From: Candidatus Thalassarchaeaceae archaeon
GTDB taxonomy: Archaea > Thermoplasmatota > Poseidoniia > Poseidoniales > Thalassarchaeaceae
Reading direction: 5' to 3'
Length of the DNA: 64,000 bases
NCBI GenBank assembly: GCA_029250605.1
Contig: JAQXEZ010000006.1
Coordinates: forward strand, 137,535 to 201,534
The position numbers and the translations under genes are program-made. Shown here one piece after another: positions 54,101 to 62,903 of this stretch (its first letter is position 1; each line of letters opens with the position of its first letter). A model generated the notes under the pieces. It ran no database searches and was not told where the DNA came from. It saw only the letters and a program-made list of their open reading frames with translations.

Positions 54101-54857
54101 TTTGTTGCCCCAATCCTCCATGAGGACTCTTGCTCAGACCAGTTTCAACTTAACCAAGGCATTCCATCTGAAGTCTTCATTCCTTCTGATTTTCTGCTGT
54201 CTTCTTACTGAAATGTATTACTTCCTTGACCCCATTATCATTGACATATTGGTTGTACAGTCTGGTTGGGGGGATGCAAAGTACAGCTTGATCGTGGGCG
54301 GGGGCGGTATCCTAGCAACCATGTTTGGTCAAATCTCGGGCGGTTTCCTCGGGGAAAAATATGGCGTAAGGAGAATGGGAATGATTGGATTCACCTGCCT
54401 CGCCATATGCAATGGCATGCTAGCCGTACTGGAACCACTCTGGACAAACACCCCTGTCATGGTAATGTACGTTTTAATCAAAGGCTTCGTAACAGGCGTC
54501 GCCTTCATCGCCGTGGTTGCTGTGTGCATGAAAATGACATGGAGTAAGGTTGGTGGGACGCAATTCACTGCATATATGTCGATGTTCAACCTAGGGGGCG
54601 TGATAGCACTCTCCAAGACAGGGCAGGTTTTGGAATTCTTTGACAACGACGTCATCCCGGCAATCTACACAGGTGCGGCCCTCACGATGATTGCTGTGGT
54701 TTTCTTGATTTTCATTGACCCCGAGGAGTGTAACAGGGTGCTGGAGAACAAATCCAACAATGGAGAAATCATTGATGCCAAAATCTTGGATGCCGATTTG
54801 GGAGAGTCCACTTGGTGGGAAGAGGAAGGAGGCGGCGATTCTGTCACAGCTGCATGA
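51111..54857 (+). CDS. Subtilase (S8) fused to an AmpG-like MFS transporter
   Basis: 1248 residues in one uninterrupted frame. Residues 1-25 form a signal peptide or first helix. The S8 domain has Asp191 (AILDTGVRG), His260 (GTHGSHVAG) and Ser444 (SGTSMATP). After an Asp/Glu-rich spacer, a helix at ~637-657 leads into an MFS domain (~675-1215) with VLYFAQGLPWGFAVV, LPWTFKWIWGPVID and DVSTDALAVDVL, all AmpG-like. The MFS halves are separated by a ~100-residue cytosolic loop. The arrangement puts the protease outside and the permease in the membrane, suggesting coupled peptide generation and uptake. Glutaredoxin overlaps the 3' end. Confidence 0.85.
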   Translation: MADRRHMFASLALLVLIAPLASSSISFESQRQGGLDTNGDWIPSAESDIHWNWWTHWSRDKDSNSLDDRLEWLIEQPEQTQRDWWKRAPEGSARIFVDYDHHPTDADVSALESLGVEVTFRFGYLNTVSGTSPIAPIVDEEGIRSLNGVVMIEDLGLAEVNMHEAVPNMGVDTVWEDFGLDGTGSVIAILDTGVRGDHEGLNDMDDDPFTCIDDPPEPDPLDPEPQPIPADCDPKIIAFFDAVFTDEEQDPSTSYDSGTHGSHVAGIAAGSGGGQTDPVTGLRYVGAAPGAHLINILGCCDGDIEDVMQGAQWAIDNKEKYGIDIVTSSLGEQQFEVHVDNDGSSAWSRQMDMVVEAGIITTLSAGNEFGGATLAGCNTIDSPGDAQLPVTVASLDKDLGLAIYSSRGYTSDFRVKPDVATIGSDIMAPDAATQDGYTSKSGTSMATPLMAGIAALMVQANPDLTPEEFKSIIAAHSIERDVQLLDDPGFNDCSILETRPDNEFGYGQADPTAFVEAAGSIDRSLNVSMEMETMQEVGNESYINGHSSGAGIDQPTTRVEIRVGGGDWKEAEDDSPLEDWSIWSIRLDPHKESGNSTVFARLVVDDEHISPVDARRVILLDMPAVAEESEDSGSSRILVIAVALMFALMLSYVVFHRERLIEEWFDGEALTDNRLRRVVSLCVLYFAQGLPWGFAVVAFVAYLAENGFTAGETGTLLATIALPWTFKWIWGPVIDTLNIPIYGKRRLWVLFSQFGMAVTIGIILFVPNLIEQIDIVISLMFIHNIFASLQDVSTDALAVDVLQDHEVSKVNGYMFASKRAGMIVGGAVLGGLVSIIGIRGMLAFQLPLLLLIMVLPMYLYEKPGTRLFPWSTRTSESTGSEKDSLFEESYEVDEKLYWDDPEESRWWAAVAVGKATFEEKISVPAFITIISIFIFVSGLLFAIVSVDLTVPFYSKAKIVAFGGLVLAVFVAFFERHYGSGSRNDGDTSLPKLTNPFSLLPQSSMRTLAQTSFNLTKAFHLKSSFLLIFCCLLTEMYYFLDPIIIDILVVQSGWGDAKYSLIVGGGGILATMFGQISGGFLGEKYGVRRMGMIGFTCLAICNGMLAVLEPLWTNTPVMVMYVLIKGFVTGVAFIAVVAVCMKMTWSKVGGTQFTAYMSMFNLGGVIALSKTGQVLEFFDNDVIPAIYTGAALTMIAVVFLIFIDPEECNRVLENKSNNGEIIDAKILDADLGESTWWEEEGGGDSVTAA

Positions 54858-55107
54858 GATTATCGAGAAAGCAGATGAGGACTTCCTAGTCTTCACACAG
54901 ACGGTCTGCCCTTACTGTACTAGGGCATTCAGAATCCTTGATTCGAAGGGCCTGACTTATTCCGAAGTGAATCTAGACAACTTCGAGGGCCTCCGCAAGG
55001 AGGTTGTAATGGAGACTGGCCACAGGACAGTACCTGTGGTGTTCGATATGAGGGGCGAGGAACCCATTTTCGTCGGTGGCTCAGACCACCTAATGGAATA
55101 CCTCTAG
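54790..55107 (+). CDS. Glutaredoxin-like protein
   Basis: About 105 residues from ATG 54790, overlapping the MFS fusion by 68 bp. There is no later ATG before the domain, though a rare start near 54838 with a GGAGG ahead of it cannot be excluded. The glutaredoxin active site is VCPYCTRA with the cis-Pro TVPVVF and FVGGSDHLMEYL motifs. It reduces disulfides or glutathionylated-like mixed disulfides, with an unknown thiol donor. The stop shares a CTAG palindrome with the convergent lipoprotein stop. Confidence 0.85.
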   Translation: MPIWESPLGGKRKEAAILSQLHEIIEKADEDFLVFTQTVCPYCTRAFRILDSKGLTYSEVNLDNFEGLRKEVVMETGHRTVPVVFDMRGEEPIFVGGSDHLMEYL

Positions 55108-56069
55108 AGTGTCCACGATTGGGTAATTCCACCAGCTATTCTCACTCTCAGGAAGGTCGATCCACCCGTGAAGGTGGCTGTTAGGGTGTATTCTCCTGAT
55201 GGATAGGGAATAGTCCCCAGCGTCCCCATCTCACTCGCTCCCGGTCCCCAAATCCTCTCTAGTGCCGATATCGACATGTGATCCCTGAGAGTCAGTGAAA
55301 TGGATGACCCTGATCCACAATCTGCATCGATGAAGTAGATCATCTCATCCCATTCCCCATCACTCGGGTGGTCGTTAACGAGAAACGTGTCACGAATCTC
55401 AATGTCATTCCCAGAATCCTCCCATGTGTCGCTAAACAGGTCTCCCCCTCTGACGAAGTAGACATCCCCTGAGTGCCCAGAACCGCTATCGGAGAGCATC
55501 ATCCTGAGTTTTGTCCCCCCCATTTCATCCTTCCAGGTGAAGGAGTAGAAGAAACCGGCTTCGCTATCGAACACGTAATCCAGCCTAGAACCATCCGAGG
55601 AGCTGGCAATGATCACTGCAGTGCTCCCTGAGATATCGGAGACAAAGGCATCCCATTCCATTGAGAAAAGGGTGAAAGACCAGGTATTCCCCTCCATGAG
55701 GGGGAAACTCAGAACAGACTGCGCGACCCCATTCTCGAAAGCACCCAATTCGGAATGAGTCATCCTGCCTAGGAAGGGGTTGTGGTTGAGAACTGCATGG
55801 CGCCTCGCCTCGGTAAGGCTGGATATCGCTAGCATGTACGCAGTTCCATCCTCCTCGCTGGTGCTAGCCACCACCAATCTTGCCGTGTCATCGCTGTAAT
55901 CCGGAGTCGAGAAAGTGTATAGCCACCAATCCCCAGTCTCCCAGATTGGCACCTCAAAATCACTCGTTGAGGAATCATCCCCACCTGACTGCCCCCCCGA
56001 GCATCCTGCGAGTGATGATGATAGCAGAACCACTAGGATTGCATATGCGCGACCCATTCCCATGCCCAT
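55104..56069 (-). CDS. Lipoprotein of unknown function
   Basis: 321 residues (alternative starts ATG 56063 and 56057). A lipoprotein signal ending in SSSLAGC with a following Gly/Ser/Asp-rich stretch places it outside the membrane. The mature part is beta-rich with many aromatic residues (WETGDWWLYTFSTPDYSD, VQSVLSFPLMEGNTWSF). I do not recognise the family. It lies between glutaredoxin and the membrane pyrophosphatase as a single-gene unit. Confidence 0.65.
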   Translation of the reverse strand: MGMGMGRAYAILVVLLSSSLAGCSGGQSGGDDSSTSDFEVPIWETGDWWLYTFSTPDYSDDTARLVVASTSEEDGTAYMLAISSLTEARRHAVLNHNPFLGRMTHSELGAFENGVAQSVLSFPLMEGNTWSFTLFSMEWDAFVSDISGSTAVIIASSSDGSRLDYVFDSEAGFFYSFTWKDEMGGTKLRMMLSDSGSGHSGDVYFVRGGDLFSDTWEDSGNDIEIRDTFLVNDHPSDGEWDEMIYFIDADCGSGSSISLTLRDHMSISALERIWGPGASEMGTLGTIPYPSGEYTLTATFTGGSTFLRVRIAGGITQSWTL

Positions 56070-56114
56070 CCCTAGGGTGAGCCCATCAAGAGCCTGACGC
56101 TCAATCGTTTGACT

Positions 56115-58193
56115 TCAGAGGGCGCCTAGCTCACCAGTCTTGGTCAGCATCCCAGCAATAACTACGCTGACTATGCTCATCAGTTTGATCAGGATGTTCA
56201 GAGATGGCCCGCTAGTGTCCTTGAACGGGTCTCCAATGGTATCGCCCACTACAGCGGCGCTGTGGGCATCGTCACCCTTTGCAGCGCCTTCTATGTGACC
56301 TTGCTCAATGGCCTTCTTGGCGTTGTCCCATGCTCCTCCTGCATTTGCCATGAATAGGGCCATCAGGACGCCGCTAGCGGTTGCTCCGGCTAGAGTACCA
56401 CCCAATGCTGCGCTACCTAGAAGCAATCCTATGATTACCGGGCTCGATACGGCCACGACACCTGGCATCACCATCTCTCGAAGGGCCGCCTTGGTGGAGA
56501 TGTCCACGCAGGTGGCACTGTCTGGCTCTACTCCCTCGCGACCCTCGAGAAGTCCATCGATCTCCTTGAACTGCCTCCTTATCTCGGTGATCATGTCCTC
56601 CGCTGCACGACCAACCGACTTCATCGTCATCGCAGCAACTACGAACGGCAGTGCAGCCCCGATTAGGAGCCCGATTACCACCATTGGTTCGGTCAGGCTC
56701 AGGTCCGCTGCCTCTAGCCCAGCACTGGTCTTGAAAGCGGCGAAAAGGGCTAGGGCGGTCAGAGCCGCACTGCCAATCGCGAATCCCTTGCCGATTGCTG
56801 CAGTCGTGTTCCCAATCGAGTCAAGCCCATCGGTAATCTCCCTGACATCATCCCCTAGGCCGGACATTTCAGCAATTCCGCCAGCATTGTCTGCGACCGG
56901 GCCATAGGCATCCACAGTCATGGTCACGCCAACTGTCCCTAGCATCCCCATAGCTGCCATTGCTATGCCATAAAGTCCGAGATCGCCACCACCCATCACA
57001 TGGTCGGCTCCGAAGATACCCGCCGCCATCAGTAGGACTGGGATGAAAACCGACTGCATCCCTACTGCCAATCCAGCGATTGCATTGGTCGCGCTACCGG
57101 TCTTGCTCGCCTCCCCGATGTATGGGATTGCCTTTACCTTGATGCCGAATACGTCTTCTATTCCGGTGTAGTACTCAGTAACCAAGCCAATTAGAATCCC
57201 AACCAGTGAACCGATTGCGACAGCTTGGATCACCGTGGTCGGCAATTCTAGGTAGTCTAGGGCGAAGTAGCCACCAGCGATGAAAAGTCCCGCACCTATG
57301 AATGTGGTATTCCTTAGTGCTGCTCCCGGGTCCATGTTCTGCATTGCGGTAATCGAGAATACGCCAATTATGGAAGCTATGTAACCAACTACTGCCAGTA
57401 CGATTGGAATCATCACGTAGTCTGGACCGAGCAGATCCTCGTTTGCTGCAGCAATCACCATTGCTGCGATTATGCTGCCTACGAATGACTCGAAGATATC
57501 CGCACCCATGCCCGCAACGTCCCCGACGTTGTCCCCGACGTTGTCGGCAATCACACCGGGGTTCCTGGGATCGTCCTCGGGAATCCCCGCCTCAACCTTG
57601 CCAACCAGGTCCGCACCAACGTCCGCTGCCTTGGTGTAAATCCCGCCACCAACACGTGCGAAAAGGGCTATTAAAGAGGCACCCATGCCGAATCCAGCAA
57701 TGTTTTCCACGTTCAGGAACTCGGTTTGAGTCAGGTAGTACATCAGGGAAATCCCAGCTAGACCCAATCCCCCTACGGCCAGCCCCATCACCGCACCGCC
57801 ATTGTATGACGTGGTTAGTGCGGCTGATTGTCCGCCATCGGCTGCAGCCTGTGCTGTACGACCGTTCGCACTGGTTGCCGACCGCATTCCAGAGAATCCT
57901 GCAGCGACGCTGCATAGCGCCCCTATGATGAATGCGATCATGGTCTCCATGCCGAGCCCCCGCTCCTCCCCCCCTACAAGGAGGAGGATTGCTACCGCTA
58001 CAATGAATCCGGAGAGCAACCTGTATTCTGCGTAAAGGAATGCCATCGCACCGTCTTGGATTTGCCCGGTTATCTTTGCGACAGTCTCGTTCTCGATCTT
58101 TATTGAATTCACCTTATTGTATAGTAAGAATGCAATGCCAAGTCCCAAAAGACCTGCTGCGATTCCTATCATCCCTAGTTGTTCTCCATCCAT
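56115..58193 (-). CDS. hppA: K+-dependent membrane-bound pyrophosphatase
   Basis: 692 residues, about 16 helices. Substrate-binding loops include [20 protein letters not shown] with [19 protein letters not shown], and C-terminal [23 protein letters not shown]. The determinant segment [17 protein letters not shown] has Ala where K+-independent enzymes have Lys, so this is the K+-dependent class. It couples PPi hydrolysis to pumping of H+ or Na+, which cannot be separated by eye. Monocistronic with a TATA-like AT stretch ~38 bp upstream. Confidence 0.93.
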   Translation of the reverse strand: MDGEQLGMIGIAAGLLGLGIAFLLYNKVNSIKIENETVAKITGQIQDGAMAFLYAEYRLLSGFIVAVAILLLVGGEERGLGMETMIAFIIGALCSVAAGFSGMRSATSANGRTAQAAADGGQSAALTTSYNGGAVMGLAVGGLGLAGISLMYYLTQTEFLNVENIAGFGMGASLIALFARVGGGIYTKAADVGADLVGKVEAGIPEDDPRNPGVIADNVGDNVGDVAGMGADIFESFVGSIIAAMVIAAANEDLLGPDYVMIPIVLAVVGYIASIIGVFSITAMQNMDPGAALRNTTFIGAGLFIAGGYFALDYLELPTTVIQAVAIGSLVGILIGLVTEYYTGIEDVFGIKVKAIPYIGEASKTGSATNAIAGLAVGMQSVFIPVLLMAAGIFGADHVMGGGDLGLYGIAMAAMGMLGTVGVTMTVDAYGPVADNAGGIAEMSGLGDDVREITDGLDSIGNTTAAIGKGFAIGSAALTALALFAAFKTSAGLEAADLSLTEPMVVIGLLIGAALPFVVAAMTMKSVGRAAEDMITEIRRQFKEIDGLLEGREGVEPDSATCVDISTKAALREMVMPGVVAVSSPVIIGLLLGSAALGGTLAGATASGVLMALFMANAGGAWDNAKKAIEQGHIEGAAKGDDAHSAAVVGDTIGDPFKDTSGPSLNILIKLMSIVSVVIAGMLTKTGELGAL

Positions 58194-58270
58194 AGTTACA
58201 CCATCAGTTCGGCTCGTCGAATCGAGTGCTCTATTTAATCCAAATCCAATTGCAAAACTGCCTTTGCTGT

Positions 58271-59176
58271 TTAGTCAATATTTGCAAGGACAACCGAGGC
58301 AAACGAATTCAGAACTCCCACACCGTCGTGTTCGCGTTGGAAGGAAACCAACTCTTCCTCAGAAATGTGACCCCAATCGAATGCCCTTTCCACTCTCGCC
58401 TTGGCCGCTTCGGGATGGAACTGGACTCCCCAGGCAGGAAGCTCCAGACCATCCTCGCCCATTACCCGAACCGCGGTAACTCTGTTGTGTTCCGCCGAAC
58501 CAAGTAGCAAGCAACTCTTGGGAACGGTTGTCACGTGATCCTGATGGGAATATAGCGCTACAGGGGCCCCGTCCTCACCGCTTCCCTTTGAAGAAAATAA
58601 CTTGTCCGAGGAACCATGTGAATTTAGTGCAAGTTCCCAGACCCCGCTGGACATCGAATCCGCTCTTTCGACACTCGCTCCAAGGGAATGGCAGAGAAGT
58701 TGATGGCCAAAGCAGATTCCAAGGGTGGGTATCCCCATTCTTGATGAGCACCTCATTAGGGATCCACCTCCACTCATCCACTCCTCCCACATTGTCACGT
58801 TTCTCCTCGAACCGCTGCAGACTACGGCATCTGGCCCAATGGCCCGGATCCATGCCTCGGTCAACTCATCATCTCCGTGCAAGGGCATTGCCACTCTCCT
58901 GAAAATCACCTCATTCCCCTGCATCTCCATTCTGCAATCCTCCCAGAATGGGTACTCGTAATCCCAATTTGGCACATCATTCTCAGAAATTCCGACCAAT
59001 CCTTCTTCCTGAGCTCGTAAACCCGCTTCTTCAGACTGCATTTGCGGAGTCACTAGCAGAACCTCCACTGCACCCGCCTCCGCAATGGGCTGTATCACCT
59101 CTTGATTGCCCCCATGTCCAAACTCTGATCTTTCGACCAACAGATCGATTATGATGACTCGGGTTACTCTGACCAT
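58271..59176 (-). CDS. Class I glutamine amidotransferase-like protein
   Basis: About 301 residues from ATG 59176; the frame extends to 59278 but that would overlap the divergent NifU-like gene. The nucleophile loop GICFGHQLL with Cys, followed by [10 protein letters not shown] and the GVQFHPEAA motif (His-Glu), makes a complete GATase1 triad. GMP synthase, carbamoyl phosphate synthase and stand-alone GATase proteins share these. No synthetase partner is next to it, so the acceptor is unknown. Confidence 0.8.
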   Translation of the reverse strand: MVRVTRVIIIDLLVERSEFGHGGNQEVIQPIAEAGAVEVLLVTPQMQSEEAGLRAQEEGLVGISENDVPNWDYEYPFWEDCRMEMQGNEVIFRRVAMPLHGDDELTEAWIRAIGPDAVVCSGSRRNVTMWEEWMSGGGSLMRCSSRMGIPTLGICFGHQLLCHSLGASVERADSMSSGVWELALNSHGSSDKLFSSKGSGEDGAPVALYSHQDHVTTVPKSCLLLGSAEHNRVTAVRVMGEDGLELPAWGVQFHPEAAKARVERAFDWGHISEEELVSFQREHDGVGVLNSFASVVLANID

Positions 59177-59233
59177 AATACCCCGAAGAGGCAATTCTTT
59201 GAAAGACCCCCGCCCCTCAAGAGTCTGAGAAAC

Positions 59234-59509
59234 ATGGTCGACAAACAACTTATCCTTGATTCGGTCGGCCCCGTCCAAGCCGTTTTAGACGCCCACGATG
59301 GGGTGGTAAATGTGGTAGATACCACGGACGGAGTGATCATGATTTCATTGGAAGGGGGTTGTACTGGTTGTAGCTCTACTCCAATGACTGCCATGCAGAT
59401 TTACTACTCTTTGATGAAGCTGGACAAAGTTGAGGACGTCGTCTTCGTAAACGGTGAACTCCCTGCATACATGCGCTCATTCATAGATGACAAACTAAAC
59501 TCGGAGTAG
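59234..59509 (+). CDS. NifU C-terminal domain (Nfu-like) Fe-S scaffold or carrier
   Basis: 91 residues. VGPVQAVLDAHDGVVNVVDTTDGVI is followed by a GGCTGCSST loop with the CxxC cluster-binding pair, then a helix and VEDVVFVNGELP. This matches the NifU/Nfu C-terminal domain, which delivers Fe-S clusters to target proteins. Small size means it is a stand-alone carrier. Divergent from the amidotransferase gene. Confidence 0.82.
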   Translation: MVDKQLILDSVGPVQAVLDAHDGVVNVVDTTDGVIMISLEGGCTGCSSTPMTAMQIYYSLMKLDKVEDVVFVNGELPAYMRSFIDDKLNSE

Positions 59510-59510
59510 A

Positions 59511-59885
59511 CTACTCATCCTTCACTTTCTTCATAATTTTATGAGGATTTGCCTCTCCTTGTACGTCCTTCCCTTTGATGTTCATGACTGATGCCAATGC
59601 CATCATCACTGCAATCACAGCAAACGGCCTAGCTATTTTCGTCGATCCCCAAATCTCCCCTCCTGAGTAGTGTAGTGAGAAAAGCAGAGCCGCCGAGGCA
59701 AGACAGATTGTAGCAATCACTCTCTGCGCCAGAATCTCGCCCTCAGTCGTTCTAGATAGGGAGCCAATCGCCATCCATAGGAAGGTCGCTAAACTGCAGA
59801 GCACCAATGAGGCCGCTTCTATGAACTCGAGGTATCCCACAACCGACCCTATGGGGGCCAGTTTGAGTATCTTCTGTAAAATCAA
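59511..59885 (-). CDS. Small membrane protein with about four helices
   Basis: 124 residues. Hydrophobic stretches are at SVVGYLEFIEAASLVLCSLATFLWMAI (two segments), VIATICLASAALLFSL and FAVIAVMMALASVMN, followed by a Lys-rich tail. No family was recognised. It is convergent with the NifU-like gene with a 1-bp gap and divergent from the next plus-strand gene. Confidence 0.55.
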   Translation of the reverse strand: MILQKILKLAPIGSVVGYLEFIEAASLVLCSLATFLWMAIGSLSRTTEGEILAQRVIATICLASAALLFSLHYSGGEIWGSTKIARPFAVIAVMMALASVMNIKGKDVQGEANPHKIMKKVKDE

Positions 59886-59918
59886 TAACGCAATATATTC
59901 CTCTACGGATGCGCTGTC

Positions 59919-60314
59919 ATGGGAACTTCACCTAGGTCCAGGTGGTCCAATCGGGATGACTCTTCATACCAAGGGGGGAATTCTGAGGCTAAAACCAGAA
60001 TGAAACCCCAATCCCATGATCGGGCCCAGCCAAAGGCAGATTCCTCCGCTCCGATGCTTTTAGTCGGCCAATTGACCAGTTTGGTCACGTTGTCTATGCT
60101 CTATGCTGGCAACGAGTCCTCTGGATCAGAGAGTCTGGATGGGTCCTCAGTTTGGGGCTTGGGAGGGACTGCCCTCCTTGTTACGATTCTTTTCGGATTG
60201 TTCTCCTTCCTCTTCCTATTTCGAGTCTCAATCTCCGGAAAGGCCCCAAAAAGGAGACGGAGAATTGCAAGAATTTGGCTATTGGCATCAATTCTTGCTA
60301 CGCAACTGACTTGA
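59919..60314 (+). CDS. Small membrane protein
   Basis: 131 residues. A polar ~45-residue N-terminus precedes three hydrophobic segments (MLLVGQLTSLVTLSMLY, ALLVTILFGLFSFLFLF, IARIWLLASILATQLT) with a KAPKRRRRIAR loop. I do not recognise it. It runs into the next gene with a 32-bp gap, so both may form one unit. Confidence 0.55.
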   Translation: MGTSPRSRWSNRDDSSYQGGNSEAKTRMKPQSHDRAQPKADSSAPMLLVGQLTSLVTLSMLYAGNESSGSESLDGSSVWGLGGTALLVTILFGLFSFLFLFRVSISGKAPKRRRRIARIWLLASILATQLT

Positions 60315-60346
60315 GTGACTTTCCCTTGCGTCTACTGTAGATTGCC

Positions 60347-61210
60347 ATGCATCCTCTTTCCAATGCCATCTTCGCCATCTCTGGAATAATGATTTTTGTC
60401 AGTATTCTTTTCATGGGAACGGGGACCACAATTCCACTATTTGACGCCCAAGAAGAGTCTGAGGTGGAATTCTTTTTTTCTGGAACGAGTACCATCCTAA
60501 ACTTCGAACAGACCGAATCAGAAACCAACAATGGTTGGGCAATATACTCATTCGGACAATATTTGGATGACGATGGTGATGGGTACTGGGATGATTGTGA
60601 AATTCCACAGATTTCTCTCCTCAACGATTCAGATGTGGACTTCTTCTACCCTCAATGTGACAATTCCACTCAGAGGGAAGATGTGCCAGACATGATTTAC
60701 GTTGGACAACTATGCCAAAACCCATCCGATGCATCTTCATCTCGATGTACTGAAGGCAATTACACCTTCGAATCAGATGTCTTTGTAAGACTCTCACAGG
60801 AGTCCCAGGGAAGTGACGATAACTCCCTATTTTCTCGTCTTATAGATTGGTTAATTGACGGCTTATCCACTGGTCGGACGATACTTTGTAGCGCCATCCC
60901 CTTGCTAATACTTGGGCTAGCAGCCTCACTCTTTCTTACCGATGAGGAAGAAGAAACCCCGAAAAAGACGAAAGGTAAACCAACTGCCGAATGGCGTGCC
61001 TACTCCCTCACTGGCCAGGAGAGGGGTGACGATGGCATCCCGAAGGCATTCAGCAGACACTCCGAGAAGAAGGACTTCAACAGGAAGCCTAGGAAGGGTA
61101 ACGTCCGAGGAGGTGTTCACAAGACTGGGGGGCTATTCTTGGATGGATGGACTGATGCAGACTCCGATGCTGCATACAAGAAAAAGGTCAAGGATCGCCG
61201 AGAGAGATGA
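60347..61210 (+). CDS. Membrane protein with an Asp-rich calcium-type loop and basic tail
   Basis: 287 residues. First helix NAIFAISGIMIFVSILF, then an extracellular region with the Asp loop YLDDDGDGYWDDCE, which looks like a thrombospondin-type-3 or EF-hand-like Ca2+ site. Four or more Cys residues may form disulfides. A second helix (GRTILCSAIPLLILGLAASLF) leads into a ~90-residue Lys/Arg-rich cytosolic tail. Unknown family. The stop lies one base from the convergent small ORF. Confidence 0.6.
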   Translation: MHPLSNAIFAISGIMIFVSILFMGTGTTIPLFDAQEESEVEFFFSGTSTILNFEQTESETNNGWAIYSFGQYLDDDGDGYWDDCEIPQISLLNDSDVDFFYPQCDNSTQREDVPDMIYVGQLCQNPSDASSSRCTEGNYTFESDVFVRLSQESQGSDDNSLFSRLIDWLIDGLSTGRTILCSAIPLLILGLAASLFLTDEEEETPKKTKGKPTAEWRAYSLTGQERGDDGIPKAFSRHSEKKDFNRKPRKGNVRGGVHKTGGLFLDGWTDADSDAAYKKKVKDRRER

Positions 61211-61211
61211 C

Positions 61212-61367
61212 TCATCGCAAGAGTGGAATCATCATCAAAAGAAATCCGATAATCACCATGGCGACTATTCCCCGACGAAGATATGTGAAAATGGAGTCTA
61301 GGACCATTCCGCTATACGGGTCCCGCCCCTTGCCGACATAGATTCGCCGTGGCTCTTCCTTTTCCAG
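61212..61367 (-). CDS. Possible small tail-anchored membrane protein, 51 codons
   Basis: An open frame after nadE on the same strand begins with CTG 61367, directly after an in-frame TAG, and ends at TGA 61214-61212. The deduced C-terminus is a strong membrane helix (GIVAMVIIGFLLMMIPLL) preceded by a basic, proline-containing segment (RRIYVGKGRDPYSG). There is no ATG except at codon 21 (61307), which would shorten it to 31 residues. The exact fit between the two neighbouring stops argues for a real gene; a CTG start argues against it. Confidence 0.35.
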   Translation of the reverse strand: MEKEEPRRIYVGKGRDPYSGMVLDSIFTYLRRGIVAMVIIGFLLMMIPLLR

Positions 61368-61377
61368 CTAAACCCCC

Positions 61378-62148
61378 CTAGTCTGTAGAATCCAGCTTGA
61401 ATACTGGTATCGGGGCCATCTTGTGTGAGTTTGCCTCATGCAACCCTAAGTACAGGCTCATCACTTCCTTTTCACGATCGGTCATTTCCGAACCCGGGGG
61501 ATTCTCCAACTCCCTCATCGCCCACTCCAACTCTTCGTAGGAAGCACCTATTTGCTCTTCATCGGTTCTCCCATCTTCCCACAACCCATCAGTCGGGGCC
61601 GCATCTAGGATTTCCTCGATTACCCCCAACTCCTTTCCAATTGCAAACACATCAGATTTGTACAAATCCGCTATGGGGGAGATATCCACGCCCCCATCCC
61701 CGTATTTCGTGAAGAAGCCGACTCCAAAGTCCTCAACCTTGTTCCCAGTCCCGATGACTATGCCGTTGTTTGAGCCAGCAATTGCATACAAGACCGTCAT
61801 ACGCAACCTGGCTCTGGAGTTTGCGAGGGATAATTCGGACAAACCACTCCCCATCTTCGAACAAAACTCATCGTAAGTCGAAGAAAGGTCGATTTTCTCC
61901 TCACTGACATTCGCCCATTTCGTTTTCAGCCATTCAATGTGACGTTCCGATAGTTCATTTTGCATTCTGTCTTGGTGGATTGGCATGTTCAGGACGATCG
62001 TGTCAATGCCAGTCATCGCCGATATCGTAGATGTAACTGCGGAGTCCACACCCCCAGAAACTCCTACCACTAAGGCCCCTATCCCATTCTTTTTCGCATA
62101 TTCTCCAATCCAGTCGGAGATGTTCTCGGCTACATTGCTCCAATCCAT
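61378..62148 (-). CDS. nadE: NH3-dependent NAD+ synthase
   Basis: 256 residues. The ATP pyrophosphatase loop GVSGGVDSAVTSTI, the GSNNGIVIGTGNKVEDFGVGFFTKYGDGG segment (key residues GTGNK and KYGDGG) and DGLWEDGRTDEEQIGASYEELE are diagnostic. It amidates nicotinate adenine dinucleotide to NAD+. The protein lacks a glutaminase domain, so ammonia or a separate GATase is the nitrogen source. It starts nine bases after the HMA-DUF4396 gene. Confidence 0.93.
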   Translation of the reverse strand: MDWSNVAENISDWIGEYAKKNGIGALVVGVSGGVDSAVTSTISAMTGIDTIVLNMPIHQDRMQNELSERHIEWLKTKWANVSEEKIDLSSTYDEFCSKMGSGLSELSLANSRARLRMTVLYAIAGSNNGIVIGTGNKVEDFGVGFFTKYGDGGVDISPIADLYKSDVFAIGKELGVIEEILDAAPTDGLWEDGRTDEEQIGASYEELEWAMRELENPPGSEMTDREKEVMSLYLGLHEANSHKMAPIPVFKLDSTD

Positions 62149-62157
62149 AAGGGAACC

Positions 62158-62799
62158 TCAGTGACAAGCCACCCCGTACTTCTTCAACCTCCAGTAGTTG
62201 TAAGGCCAAGGGGTCAGGAAACCTGCAATCAGCATCGGTACAATAACCCACCAAGTAAGATTAGCACCCCCAGTAAGTACAAAATCCACTACATTCATGG
62301 CAGCCTCCATGGATAACATTGAGATTAGCGACATCCCTATTGCAACGCGAAAGGCTTGGTAAAGAGGCATTTGATTTAGAAGAATGAATGTCTCAAGGGC
62401 GATAGAAGTCATAATTCCATTGAACATCGCTAGAGCCATAATCATCATGGCGCTAAAACCCGTTTCTGTGAATACGAATTGGAAAGCAGCTATGGTCCCG
62501 AAGTCTCCGATGCTACAGCCAATTAGGCACCATTTTGTGTTGTTAGCCGACTGCCACCAGACGGCCCTATCTCTCCAATGAAATTCCTCTCCTCGGCCAT
62601 CGACAGTGTATCCTGCTGTCCGTACTGCATCACTCAACTCCTCACTGGTCACACCTTCATGCCTGATCTCAGCACTCCCCTCCTGGTGGCTAACTACTGC
62701 TGAGATGACTCTAGGAAGGACCTCTAGTGCCTCCTTAACTCGGTTGGAGCAACCGTCGCAAGTCATTCCATCGACTTCTAGATGAATCATCTCTGCCAT
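62158..62799 (-). CDS. HMA metal-binding domain fused to a DUF4396 membrane domain
   Basis: About 213 residues from ATG 62799 (62823 also open). Residues ~4-70 are a heavy-metal-associated domain with MTCDGCSNRV (CxxC). A linker with the Trp-rich RDRAVWWQS is followed by KWCLIGCSIGDFGTIAAFQF and three more helices matching DUF4396. The His/Cys end (VACH) may bind metal. It is probably a copper or other soft-metal handling membrane protein; the transport activity is not known. Co-oriented with nadE. Confidence 0.75.
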   Translation of the reverse strand: MAEMIHLEVDGMTCDGCSNRVKEALEVLPRVISAVVSHQEGSAEIRHEGVTSEELSDAVRTAGYTVDGRGEEFHWRDRAVWWQSANNTKWCLIGCSIGDFGTIAAFQFVFTETGFSAMMIMALAMFNGIMTSIALETFILLNQMPLYQAFRVAIGMSLISMLSMEAAMNVVDFVLTGGANLTWWVIVPMLIAGFLTPWPYNYWRLKKYGVACH

Positions 62800-62903
62800 G
62801 ATTCCAACTGGTGCATGAGGCATTTTAAGTCTTGCAATTTACAGCCTAATTGTCCCCTTGACCCCCCCTCAAGTTCAAGACGAACTTCTAGGTCGCTTGG
62901 CCG

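Noticed and set aside
57404-57928. Plus-strand ORF of 174 codons inside hppA
   Set aside because: Arg/Pro/His-rich shadow; the opposite strand encodes a clear pyrophosphatase.
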